Of a stretch of 64,000 nt of DNA, positions 15,303 through 23,706 are shown one piece after another (position 1 is the first letter of the stretch; each line of letters starts with the position of its first letter). The position numbers and the translations under genes are program-made. The stretch is from JBDNJM01 sp041687755 (GTDB lineage: Bacteria; Planctomycetota; UBA1135; GCA-002686595), in assembly GCA_041687755.1 (NCBI GenBank), contig JBDNJM010000017.1:3441-67440 (forward strand). Direction: 5' to 3'. The notes beneath the pieces are model-generated. The model searched no databases, had not been told where the DNA came from, and saw only the letters and a list, made by a program, of their open reading frames with translations.

Positions 15303-16862
15303 ATGAAGCCCCTCGATCTGATCCTACCTGTACCGGCCGCCCAGCTGCTGACCGCCCTCGGTCTCTCCTGCGCCGCGCTGTTCTCGCCCGCCGTCGCCCA
15401 AGACGCCGCTGGTACGCCCGCAGCCGGCACTACCGGAGCCACGGCCGAGCAGGTCCAGGAGGCCGTCGAGGTCGCCAAGCAGAAGATCAGCGAGGCCCAG
15501 GCCCGCGAGGCCAGTGCCCAGCAGGACGACCACGCAGGCCACGACCACGGGACGGAGACGGCCCAAGGAACCGCTCAGACGCCGGCGTCGAAGCCCCGCA
15601 CGGTGCTGACCACCGGCTCCCGCCCGAAGACGCTTGAGATCGGCGGTGGACTGGGCGGCATTCGTGTCTCCCCGAAGGCCGGCCCCACGCCCGTCCAGGG
15701 CCCGGTGGCCACGCCCGTGGGCGCATCGGCGACCGCCGAGATCGGCCCCGCCGGAACCGTGATCGTGCCCGAGGGCGGGGACGAGATGGACTTCGGCGAG
15801 CTGCTCGACGGGGAGCGCCGCAGCCACACCTTCAAGTTTGCCGCCGGCGGCGAGAACGACCTCGTCGTGCAGTCGGTCAATAAGAGCTGCGGCTGCACCT
15901 CCGCCGAGCTGTTCGTGCTCGACGCGGGCGGCGTTCGCAAGCCCTACGAGCTGGGCACGCCCGTGACCCCGGGCACCGAGTTCGAGCTGGCAGCCGAGGT
16001 CAACACCTCCGGCAAGCGCGACCGCTTCGAGAGCACGGTGACCGTTACGACCAACGAGACGACGCCCTACCGTCCGTTCCGTCTGAAGGCCTTCGTGCAG
16101 CCCTTCTTCGTCTACGAGCCGAGCCAGTACCTGAACCTCGGCGCGATGTTCACCAGTGAGACGCGCACCGAAATCATGACCGTGCGCGGTGGCCAGGACC
16201 AGGCGTTCAAGCTGAACCTGGAGTCGGTCACGCCGCTGCCCGAGTACCTGAACATCGAGCTGCGCGCGATCGAAGCGAACGCGGACGGCCGCGCGAACAC
16301 TTGGGAGGTCGTCGCGACCCTTGGGCCGGACTCGGTCGAGGCCGCGAGCCAGAACTGGCCCATCCGCCTGGTGACCGACATCCCGATGCCCGACGGCCAG
16401 GTCGATGCCTCCGGCATCGCCATGTTCCACTCGACCCAGGTCTACGTCATGGCGCAGGTCAAGGGCCTCGTTATGGCGGTGCCCCAGTACCTCTCCTTCG
16501 GCATCGTGCCCCCCAGTGAAACGGTCGAGCGCACCGCGAAGATCGAGATCTACGACGAGAACTTCGTACCCGGCCCGATGACCGTCGAGATCAAGGGCCT
16601 CAACGAGAAGCAGACCGAGCTGCTGAGCGAGAAGGCCTCCGCGAGGGTCGAGGTCCTCGAGGACGGCTCCCACCAGCTGACCGTCAGCCTGACCGACATG
16701 CCCGACGACATGACGCCCTACGGCGGTCCCGTCGTCCAAGGCTCGGTGGACGTGTTCGTCAACCACCCGAAGAAGGAGCGCGTGCGCCTGATCCTTTCGG
16801 GCGTGGTTCGTGACCGGGTGTCGCGCCCGGCGCCCGCGCCGCGCGCCCACGGCGGGCAGTAG
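15303..16862 (+). CDS. secreted DUF1573-domain protein (paralogue of the upstream gene)
   Basis: The 519-residue product has a signal peptide (QLLTALGLSCAALFSPAVAQ), then an Ala/Gln/His-rich linker of about 90 residues. The DUF1573 domain follows: MDFGELLDGERRSHTFKF and then SCGCTSAELF. The linker contains DDHAGHDHGTE, a possible metal-binding patch. Later beta-rich segments (LNLGAMFTSETRTEIMTV and LSFGIVPPSETVERTAKI) repeat the same fold. Unlike its neighbour it has no lipobox, so it is probably released or cell-wall associated. The ATG at 15303 is chosen because the signal peptide starts there; the in-frame start at 15273 adds nothing. A strong terminator follows at 16914-16962. Confidence 0.88.
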   Translation: MKPLDLILPVPAAQLLTALGLSCAALFSPAVAQDAAGTPAAGTTGATAEQVQEAVEVAKQKISEAQAREASAQQDDHAGHDHGTETAQGTAQTPASKPRTVLTTGSRPKTLEIGGGLGGIRVSPKAGPTPVQGPVATPVGASATAEIGPAGTVIVPEGGDEMDFGELLDGERRSHTFKFAAGGENDLVVQSVNKSCGCTSAELFVLDAGGVRKPYELGTPVTPGTEFELAAEVNTSGKRDRFESTVTVTTNETTPYRPFRLKAFVQPFFVYEPSQYLNLGAMFTSETRTEIMTVRGGQDQAFKLNLESVTPLPEYLNIELRAIEANADGRANTWEVVATLGPDSVEAASQNWPIRLVTDIPMPDGQVDASGIAMFHSTQVYVMAQVKGLVMAVPQYLSFGIVPPSETVERTAKIEIYDENFVPGPMTVEIKGLNEKQTELLSEKASARVEVLEDGSHQLTVSLTDMPDDMTPYGGPVVQGSVDVFVNHPKKERVRLILSGVVRDRVSRPAPAPRAHGGQ

Positions 16863-16913
16863 TCGATCGCGCGAACCGGTCGGGCGCTGCGCGCGCGGCC
16901 CGGTTCATCGCAA

Positions 16914-16962
16914 CCACGAACAAGGCCCCCCGGAACGTTGTTTCGGGGGGCCTTGTTCGTGG
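16914..16962. terminator. bidirectional terminator hairpin between convergent genes
   Basis: CCACGAACAAGGCCCCCCG (16914-16932) pairs over 19 bp with its complement ending at 16962, around a loop of about 11 nt. It sits between the DUF1573 gene (ends 16862) and the convergent glycosylasparaginase gene (ends 17002). A smaller hairpin (GAACCGG...CCGGTTC, 16872-16905) precedes it. No U-tract follows on either strand, so it may work as a barrier or with Rho. Confidence 0.75.
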
Positions 16963-17001
16963 CGGGCTGGCCCGCGGGAGAGCCGCGCCCCGCGGCCCCA
17001 A

Positions 17002-18084
17002 TCAGTTCTGGAACAGCGACACGCAGTTGATGCGGCGCGCCTGGTTGCCGTCGTCGATCGCAAAGCTGCCGCCAGGCCGCATGCAGGCCGCGCCCCAGGC
17101 GCCGTCCTTGCGCAGGGCGTACAGCGATACGTTGAAGTTCGGCTCGCCCTTGGCGTTCAGCAGGTAGGGGCGCTTGGTGCGATCGGCGATGCGCTTCAGC
17201 ACCGAGAGGCAGGCGTCGGTGGGGCTGAGGCCATCCTCCATCGCGCGCACGACGCTGAACGCCCCGCAGTTCTGGATGACGGCTTCGCCGCGACCGGTCG
17301 CGCCTGCGGAGCCCACCGCGTTGTCGCAGAACATGCCCGCGCCGATGATCGGCGAGTCGCCCACCCGGCCAGGGATCTTCCAGGACAGGCCGCTGGTGGT
17401 GGTGACCGCGCCCATGTCTCCGGAGGGCGAGACGCCGGAGCAGTGGATGGTGCCGGTCGTGTAGGGGATCTCCAGCTCGCCCGGGGTGTCGAGCTGCTGG
17501 TCGGGATCGAGCCAGTCGTCGTTCGGGTTGAGCCGGGCCTTCCAGCGCATCCAGGCCTTGCGGGCCTCTTCGGTGAGCAGGTCCTCCTCCTTGAAGCCCT
17601 GGGAGAGGGCGAAGCGGCGCGCTCCGTCGCCGACGATCATCACGTGGTCGGTGCGCTTGAGGACGGCCAGGGCGACCTGGGCCGGGTTCTTGATGCGCTC
17701 GATCGCGCCGACGGCACCGGCGCGGTGGCTGGGCCCGTGCATCACGGAGGCGTCTAGCTGCACGACGCCCTCCTCATTGGGCAGGCCGCCGTAGCCGACC
17801 GACATGTCGTTGGGGTCGTTCTCCACGATCGTGACGCCGGCGACGGTTGCGTCCAGGGCGTCGGTGCCAGCCTGGATCAGCTCGTAGGCGCGCGCGACGG
17901 CGGCGGTGCCGTTGCCCGACGCGATCACGGCCGGCCCGCGGTGGGCGTGGCCCCCGTAGGGATCGGAATCGTCCCGGGTGGCCGAGTCCGGGGACGTGTC
18001 CTGGGCGATCGCCCGGGGCGGGAGCGTGGCGTAGGCGGCCGCGGCGGCGGCGCCCTGGAGGAGGTGGCGGCGGGTGGTGTTCAT
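17002..18084 (-). CDS. Tat-exported N4-(beta-N-acetylglucosaminyl)-L-asparaginase (Ntn hydrolase)
   Basis: The 360-residue product starts at the ATG at 18084, giving a Tat-type signal (TRRHLLQGAAAAAAYATLP). The open frame reaches 18576, but the added residues are not protein-like. The fold is the glycosylasparaginase family: GGLPNEEGVVQLDASVMHG, then the autocleavage site GTIHCSGV with Thr212 as the N-terminal nucleophile of the beta chain. The substrate-binding IPGRVGDSPIIGAGMFCDN and GATGRGEA follow. The residue before the nucleophile is Gly, where classical enzymes have Asp; I believe this occurs across the exported bacterial subfamily. It should cleave the GlcNAc-Asn link or beta-aspartyl peptides outside the cytoplasm. 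Transcription converges on the DUF1573 gene across a strong hairpin. Confidence 0.92.
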   Translation of the reverse strand: MNTTRRHLLQGAAAAAAYATLPPRAIAQDTSPDSATRDDSDPYGGHAHRGPAVIASGNGTAAVARAYELIQAGTDALDATVAGVTIVENDPNDMSVGYGGLPNEEGVVQLDASVMHGPSHRAGAVGAIERIKNPAQVALAVLKRTDHVMIVGDGARRFALSQGFKEEDLLTEEARKAWMRWKARLNPNDDWLDPDQQLDTPGELEIPYTTGTIHCSGVSPSGDMGAVTTTSGLSWKIPGRVGDSPIIGAGMFCDNAVGSAGATGRGEAVIQNCGAFSVVRAMEDGLSPTDACLSVLKRIADRTKRPYLLNAKGEPNFNVSLYALRKDGAWGAACMRPGGSFAIDDGNQARRINCVSLFQN

Positions 18085-18268
18085 GAGCTCTGGGCGCGCG
18101 CGGTTGGGGAGGGCCGGCTCCGCGGACGGGGGCCGGCGTTGCCCATGGTAGGAGTTGTCCAGGGTCGGGTCGAAGGCGAGTGGGGCAGGCCCGGCGTCCG
18201 GCGCGGTTCGCGGGCTTGGGCGTCGCTCCCCGGTTGACGGGGCCCCCGCCTTCAGGGGACAACCTGGC

Positions 18269-20497
18269 ATGTCCACGCAGCTCCTGATCGGAATTTCGAC
18301 CTCCCTCGCGCTCACCGCGGCATCCTTCGCGCTTACCGGCCCCCAAGAGGCGCCGACCGAGGTGCGCCGGCTGACGCTCGAGGACACCTTGGGTCCCGTC
18401 AGCGTCGTGCAGGATCCGCCGCGCGCGATATGGGCCGGCGCCGCCCTGCGGGTGGGCAGGGGGGAGGACATGCGCCACCTGGATCCTGCGACCCTCGGGG
18501 AGGTGGGCGCTCCCGCGCCGGAAGCCGTGGTGCGCTCGAAAGAGCCGCGCGCGCGCGTGATCGACGGCGACGTCATCTACGAGGCTTACGACGCCGAAGG
18601 CAACCGCGAGCGTCGTGCGCTGAGCGAGACTCCGGAGCCCGAGAGCGAGGCCCAGCTGGACCCCACCGGGCGCCGCGTCGCGTACGTGTCCGACCGCGAC
18701 CTGTTCGTGGTCGGCGTGGACGGCGCCGAGCGCTGGCAGGTGACCGCGGACGGCGAGGCGCGTTACGACGGCGAGCTGGACTGGGTCTACCAGGAGGAGC
18801 TGTACGGGCGCGGCGACTTCCGCGGGCACTGGTGGTCGCCGACGGGGGACGCGCTGGCGTTCCTGAGCCTGGACGAGACCGAGGTGCCGACGTTCACGGT
18901 GATTGATCACGTGCCGGTTAAGCCGCGCGAGAACCGCGGAGTGGTGGTCGAAGACACGCGCTACCCCAAGGCCGGCGATCCGAACCCCACGGCGCGGGTC
19001 GGGCTGGCACGGCCTGAGGGCAGCGGCGGGGCGGTGACCTGGATCGACCTGTCGGCGCTGCCGGAGGATCTGCTCGTGGTGCGCGTGGGCTGGACGCCGA
19101 ACGGCGGGCGGCTGCTGCTCACGATCCAGGACCGGATCCAGACGTGGGCCAAGCTGTTGGCGGTGGACCCCGCGACCGGCGCGCTCGAGACCTGGATCAC
19201 CGAGGAGAGCGCGACCTGGACCAACCGACCGGAGCCGCCGCACTGGCTGGCCGATGGTTCGTTCCTGTGGGAGTCGGAGCGAACTGGCTATCGTCACCTG
19301 TACCGGTACTCCGCGAACGGAGAGCTGCAGGGGGCGGTCACCCAGGGCGAGTGGCAGGTGCGCAACGTCGAGCGCATCGACGAGGAAGGCGGGGCGGTGT
19401 TCTTCGAGGGCACGGCGCAGAGCGCGATTGAGCGCAGCTTCTACCGCGCACCGCTCGCAGGCATGGGGCCGGATGGAGCGGGCCTGGTGCATCTGACGCC
19501 CGAGCGCGGCACCCACTCCATCAGCTTCTCGCCGAACGGCGAGTGGATCATCGACCGCTGGTCGAACATGGAGGCACCGATGCGCGCGCGCTTGGCGTCT
19601 GCGATCGACGGTTCGACGAAGCTCGAGCTGGGCGGCGGGCGCATCGAGACCGATCTGGCGCTGGCGCTGCCCGCGCGGCTGTCAATCCCCGCGCGCGACG
19701 GCTACCCGCTCGACGCGTCGCTGCGCCTGCCGGCGCCGGCGGCCGACGGCTCGGCGCCGCCGATCTTTTTGTCGACGTACTCCGGGCCCGACGCGCCTAG
19801 CGTCTCAGACCGCTTCGGGGTCTCCGCGTGGCCACAATTTCTGGTCGAGCAGGGCTTCTGTTACCTGCAGGTGAACGTGCGCTCCGCCTCGAACCGTGGC
19901 CAGGTGCACACAGGCACCTGCTACAAGCAGCTGGGCGTGCAGGAGCTGATGGACCTCGAGGACGCGGTGGACTTCGTCGTCGCCAACTACGGCGGGGACC
20001 CGGAGCGCGTCGCGATCTCGGGGTGGAGCTACGGCGGGTTCATGAGCGGTTACGCGCTGACCCACTCGAACCGCTTCGCGCTGGGCTTTGCGGGCGCGGG
20101 CGTGCACGACTGGACGCTGTACGACACGATCTACACCGAGCGTTACATGAGCACGCCGCAGCTCAACCCCGACGGCTACGCGGCCACGAGCGTGATCCGC
20201 TCGGCGGGGGATCTCGACGGGCATCTGGTGCTGTTCCACGGCACGATGGACGACAATGTGCACCTGCAGAATTCGATCCAGCTGATCGACGAGCTGCAGC
20301 GCGCGGGTGAGACGAGCTTCGAGCTGATGCTGTACCCCAACGCGCGGCACGGCGTCGGCAGCCCGCACAAGCGGCACATGGAGTGGCGCGTGCTCGCCCA
20401 ACAGTTCGGGCTGGACCACGCGGCGGCGCTGGCGCCCGAGCCCGAGCCCGAGCCCGAGCCTGCGGCGGGCGCGAGCGGCGGCGCGGGGGTGCGCTGA
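18269..20497 (+). CDS. secreted S9B dipeptidyl-peptidase IV-type serine peptidase
   Basis: The ATG at 18269, with AGGGGA at 18255-18260, gives a signal peptide (LLIGISTSLALTAASFALTG); the longer frame from 18155 is rejected. The product has 742 residues, the usual DPP IV size. The N-terminal ~480 residues form a DPP IV-like beta-propeller (AYVSDRDLFVVG, WVYQEELYGRGDFRGHWWSP with the Glu pair region typical of the family). The catalytic alpha/beta-hydrolase domain has Ser587 in GWSYGGF, Asp661 in HGTMDDNVH and His694 in ARHGVG. It should remove N-terminal dipeptides, preferably after Pro or Ala. It ends with a short (EP)n and Ala/Gly tail. The stop overlaps the start of the next lipoprotein gene (TGATG). 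Confidence 0.95.
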   Translation: MSTQLLIGISTSLALTAASFALTGPQEAPTEVRRLTLEDTLGPVSVVQDPPRAIWAGAALRVGRGEDMRHLDPATLGEVGAPAPEAVVRSKEPRARVIDGDVIYEAYDAEGNRERRALSETPEPESEAQLDPTGRRVAYVSDRDLFVVGVDGAERWQVTADGEARYDGELDWVYQEELYGRGDFRGHWWSPTGDALAFLSLDETEVPTFTVIDHVPVKPRENRGVVVEDTRYPKAGDPNPTARVGLARPEGSGGAVTWIDLSALPEDLLVVRVGWTPNGGRLLLTIQDRIQTWAKLLAVDPATGALETWITEESATWTNRPEPPHWLADGSFLWESERTGYRHLYRYSANGELQGAVTQGEWQVRNVERIDEEGGAVFFEGTAQSAIERSFYRAPLAGMGPDGAGLVHLTPERGTHSISFSPNGEWIIDRWSNMEAPMRARLASAIDGSTKLELGGGRIETDLALALPARLSIPARDGYPLDASLRLPAPAADGSAPPIFLSTYSGPDAPSVSDRFGVSAWPQFLVEQGFCYLQVNVRSASNRGQVHTGTCYKQLGVQELMDLEDAVDFVVANYGGDPERVAISGWSYGGFMSGYALTHSNRFALGFAGAGVHDWTLYDTIYTERYMSTPQLNPDGYAATSVIRSAGDLDGHLVLFHGTMDDNVHLQNSIQLIDELQRAGETSFELMLYPNARHGVGSPHKRHMEWRVLAQQFGLDHAAALAPEPEPEPEPAAGASGGAGVR

Positions 20498-20820
20498 TGG
20501 GATCGCGGGCGGCCGCAGTGGCCCTCACGGCGCTCCTCGCCGGTGGCTGCTACTTCGAGAAGACCGGCGCAGCCGCCGGCTCGCTGGAGGCCCTCGCGGG
20601 AGAGACCTGCAGGCTGGGTCTTCAACTGCCCACTGGAAAATTGGACCCGACGACCGGGTTGATCGAGAGCGGTGTTTCGTCGCGCGACGGACTGTGGGCG
20701 CCCGGCCAGCTGCGCGGGACCGTTCGGGATCTGGCGGGGGGGCTCGTGCAGGTCGAGACCGGCAAGGCGATGCTCTGGATCCCGCTTGAGCAGGTCTTGT
20801 TCATCGAGCGGGAGAAGTAG
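20497..20820 (+). CDS. small hypothetical lipoprotein
   Basis: The product has 107 residues, starting at the ATG that overlaps the peptidase stop (TGATG at 20495-20499), so it is translationally coupled. The signal AVALTALLAGGC puts the lipobox Cys at residue 18. The mature ~90 residues (LWAPGQLRGTVRDLAGGLVQ, then GKAMLWIPLEQVLFIERE) look like a small beta-barrel, possibly Sm-like or SH3-like. No family is recognised. Coupling to the S9 peptidase suggests a shared envelope location, not a shown function. Confidence 0.7.
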   Translation: MGSRAAAVALTALLAGGCYFEKTGAAAGSLEALAGETCRLGLQLPTGKLDPTTGLIESGVSSRDGLWAPGQLRGTVRDLAGGLVQVETGKAMLWIPLEQVLFIEREK

Positions 20821-20946
20821 GGCGGGCTCTCCGGCCGCGCGCGTTGCCGGACGCCCCTTCGCGGGTAGGGTAGGGGCGCGCCGGCGAACGACGGGCGGCT
20901 CCCTTTTCCAGCACCCGATCCAGCAACTGACCGCACCCCACCGATC

Positions 20947-22614
20947 TTGGCCCACGAGCTGACCGACGTCCTTCTGTCCGCTGGACTGATCTCCGAGAGC
21001 GATCTCCAGGAGGCCCGCCGGCACCTGCGCGGCCGCGAGATCGGCATTGGTCAGGCGCTCGTGGACCTGGGCCGCATCGACAGCGGCCAGCTGGCGCGGG
21101 CCCAGGCGAAGTCCACCGGCCTGCCGTTCATCGACTTGACCAAGGGCCGAGTCTCGGCGGAACTCGTTGCCCTGGTGCCGGAGGAGTTCGCGCTCGAGCA
21201 GGGCGTGCTGCCGGTGTTGGAGAAGAACGGGCGGCTGATTGTCGCGGTGGACGATCCACTCAAGAAGATCATTGCCGAGCAGCTGCAGTTCCAGCTGGGC
21301 CGGGACGTCGGCGTGGCGCTCGCCGAGCCCGCGGCTCTCAAGGCGGCGCTGGCGGCGGCCTACGGCGCGCCCGCACCCGAGGTGGCGGCTGTGGGCGCCA
21401 CCGAGGAGGAATCTGACGCCCCGATCGTGCGGCTGGTCAGCCGGACCTTCTCAGACGCCCTGAAGATGCGCGCGAGCGACATCCACCTGGAGCCGAGCGA
21501 GCAGGGCCTGCGCGTGCGCTTTCGGATCGACGGGGTGCTGCGCATTGTTGCCGAGCACCCCAAGCACCTGGCCGCGCCGCTGGTCAGTCGGCTGAAGGTG
21601 ATGGGCTCGATGGACATCGCCGAGCGCCGCAAGCCCCAGGACGGGCGCATCGAGCTGGAGATCGACGGGCGGCACATCGACGTGCGCGCCTCGATCCTGC
21701 CGTCGAACCACGGCGAGACGGTGGTCATGCGACTGCTGGACCGCTCGGCGAGCCTGATCGGCCTGGCGGAGCTCGGCTTCGGCAAGGCGGACCAGGCCTG
21801 GTTCTCAAAGCTGATCTCGCGGCCGCACGGGATCGTGCTGGTGACCGGGCCGACCGGTTCGGGCAAGACGACCACTCTGTACGCGGCGCTCAACGAACTG
21901 AACCGCTCCGACGTCAAAATCATCACGGCCGAGGATCCGGTCGAGTACCACATCTCCGGCCTGAACCAGGTGCAGGTGCATCCGCGCATCGGCCTGACGT
22001 TCGCACGCATCCTGAAGGCGATGCTACGGGCGGCGCCGAACGTGATCCTGGTCGGCGAGATTCGCGACGTCGAGACGGCCGAGGTCGCGATCCAGGCGGC
22101 GCTGACGGGGCACCTGGTGTTCTCGACGCTGCACACCAACGACGCGCCGAGCGCGCTGACGCGGCTCGTGGACATGGGCGTGCAGCCGTTCTTGGCCTCT
22201 GCCGCGGTGCAAGGGGTCGTGGCCCAACGGCTCGTGCGCCGGCTGTGCTACGAGTGTGCGGTGCCGGCCGAGTTGAACCCGGCCGAGCTAGCCGGGCTCG
22301 GGCTGACCGGGACGCTGCCCGCCAACGCGCGCATCCTGGGCCCCGGCGGCTGCAGCCGGTGCGAGGGCTCGGGCTACCGCGGAAGGCTTGGGCTGTTCGA
22401 GCTGCTCGAGATGGACGCGGAGCTGCGTGACCTGGTGTTCTCCAACTCCAGCCTAGAGAACTTCGCCCGCATGGCCGAGCGCTCCGGGCGCCTGCGCACC
22501 CTGCGCGTGGACGGCGCGGCCAAGGTGCTCGCCGGGCAGACGAGCGCCGCCGAGGTGCTGCGCGTCGTGCGCGCCGCTGGCGGCGAGCGCGCGGCCCTCG
22601 CTTCCGGCTCCTGA
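20947..22614 (+). CDS. GspE/PilB-type assembly ATPase (first copy)
   Basis: This hexameric AAA-like ATPase powers type IV pilus extension or type II secretion from the cytoplasmic face. The N-terminal MshEN-type domain is at about 1-140 (ALVDLGRIDSGQLARAQAKS). Then come SDIHLEPSEQGLRVRFRIDG, the Walker A GPTGSGKTTT at 301-310, the Asp box ITAEDPVEY, Walker B LRAAPNVILVGEIRD and the His box TLHTNDAPSALTRL. The zinc motif is CYEC plus CSRC near 430-480. The start is a TTG at 20947 and no ATG precedes the conserved domain. It heads a run with pilT (22648), a second GspE/PilB (23703) and pilC/gspF (25633); its length of 555 residues is normal. Confidence 0.95.
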   Translation: MAHELTDVLLSAGLISESDLQEARRHLRGREIGIGQALVDLGRIDSGQLARAQAKSTGLPFIDLTKGRVSAELVALVPEEFALEQGVLPVLEKNGRLIVAVDDPLKKIIAEQLQFQLGRDVGVALAEPAALKAALAAAYGAPAPEVAAVGATEEESDAPIVRLVSRTFSDALKMRASDIHLEPSEQGLRVRFRIDGVLRIVAEHPKHLAAPLVSRLKVMGSMDIAERRKPQDGRIELEIDGRHIDVRASILPSNHGETVVMRLLDRSASLIGLAELGFGKADQAWFSKLISRPHGIVLVTGPTGSGKTTTLYAALNELNRSDVKIITAEDPVEYHISGLNQVQVHPRIGLTFARILKAMLRAAPNVILVGEIRDVETAEVAIQAALTGHLVFSTLHTNDAPSALTRLVDMGVQPFLASAAVQGVVAQRLVRRLCYECAVPAELNPAELAGLGLTGTLPANARILGPGGCSRCEGSGYRGRLGLFELLEMDAELRDLVFSNSSLENFARMAERSGRLRTLRVDGAAKVLAGQTSAAEVLRVVRAAGGERAALASGS

Positions 22615-22647
22615 CGCTTCGATCGAGCGTGCACCCAAAAAACAACG

Positions 22648-23706
22648 ATGACTCTGACCCCCGAAGCCCTCCTGCAGCTCGCCGTCGACCGCGGCGCGAG
22701 CGACGTCCACCTGAACCCAGGGCGTCCGCCGGTGTATCGGATCGACGGCCGGCTCGTGCCGCTCTCGGGCGAAGACCTGACGGCGGAGGACACCGAGGCG
22801 CTGTGCAAGCAGCTGTGTCCCGATGCGTCGTGGGAGGAAGTGGCCATCAAGGGCTCATCGGACTTCGCGCTGGAGCATCCGAGCGGCAACCGCTTCCGGG
22901 TCAGCGTCCTGCGTCAGCGGCGCGGACACGCGGCCGTGCTGCGTTTGATTCCCAGCGAGCTGCTGACACTCGACCAGATCGGCCTGCCCCAGGCCTTCCG
23001 CAACGTGCTGCGGCTGCCGCGCGGGCTGGTGCTTGTGACCGGGCCCACCGGCTCTGGCAAGACGACGACGCTGGCCTCGATGATCGACTGGATCAACACG
23101 AACCAGGACCGCCACATCGTGACCGTCGAGGACCCGGTCGAGTACTACCACAAGCACAAGCAGGGCCTGGTCACCCAGCGCGAGTTGGGCACCGATGTCC
23201 CCGACTTCCCCGAGGCCCTGCGGCGCGCCCTGCGCCAGGACCCGGACGTGATCCTGTTGGGCGAGATGCGCGATCTGGAGACGATCTCGGCGGCGATCAC
23301 CGCTGCGGAGACGGGGCACCTGGTGTTCGGAACGCTGCACACGACCGGCAGCGCGCGCACCGTCGACCGCATCATCGATGCGTTCCCCGCCAACCAGCAG
23401 GAGCAGATACGCTCGCAGCTCTCGGTCTCGCTGCAGGGCGTGCTGTCCCAGCTGCTGCTGCCGCGCGCGAGCGGCAAGGGGCGCGTCGCGGCCTTCGAGG
23501 TGATGCTGATGACGCCGGCGATCGGCAACCTGATCCGCAAGTCGGAGACGAACAAAATTCAGTCCACGCTGCAGACCTCGCGGCGGATTGGCATGGTCAC
23601 CCTCGACGATCACCTGCTTGAGTTGGTCCAAACGGGGCAAGTGACGCGTGAAGCGGCGCTCGAAGCGGCGCAGAGCCGCTCGGACCTCGAGGCGCGGCTC
23701 CCGTGA
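22648..23706 (+). CDS. pilT: PilT-type twitching motility / retraction ATPase
   Basis: The 352-residue product is a retraction ATPase that would depolymerise pilin. GASDVHLNPGRPPVYRIDG opens the N-terminal PAS-like domain. Walker A is GPTGSGKTTT from residue 132, the Asp box VTVEDPVEYYHKHKQG, Walker B RQDPDVILLGEMRDLET and the His box GTLHTTGSARTVDRII. AIGNLIRKSETNKIQS is the usual PilT C-terminal signature (AIRNLIRE in model proteins). No zinc motif or MshEN domain is present, which separates it from its two neighbours. It starts at ATG 22648, 33 nt after the upstream ATPase, and its stop overlaps the next start (GTGA). Confidence 0.95.
   Translation: MTLTPEALLQLAVDRGASDVHLNPGRPPVYRIDGRLVPLSGEDLTAEDTEALCKQLCPDASWEEVAIKGSSDFALEHPSGNRFRVSVLRQRRGHAAVLRLIPSELLTLDQIGLPQAFRNVLRLPRGLVLVTGPTGSGKTTTLASMIDWINTNQDRHIVTVEDPVEYYHKHKQGLVTQRELGTDVPDFPEALRRALRQDPDVILLGEMRDLETISAAITAAETGHLVFGTLHTTGSARTVDRIIDAFPANQQEQIRSQLSVSLQGVLSQLLLPRASGKGRVAAFEVMLMTPAIGNLIRKSETNKIQSTLQTSRRIGMVTLDDHLLELVQTGQVTREAALEAAQSRSDLEARLP

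Noticed and set aside
18085..18576. N-terminal extension of the glycosylasparaginase frame
   Set aside because: It would place 164 unordered residues before a perfect Tat signal and overlaps the divergent promoter region of the S9 peptidase.
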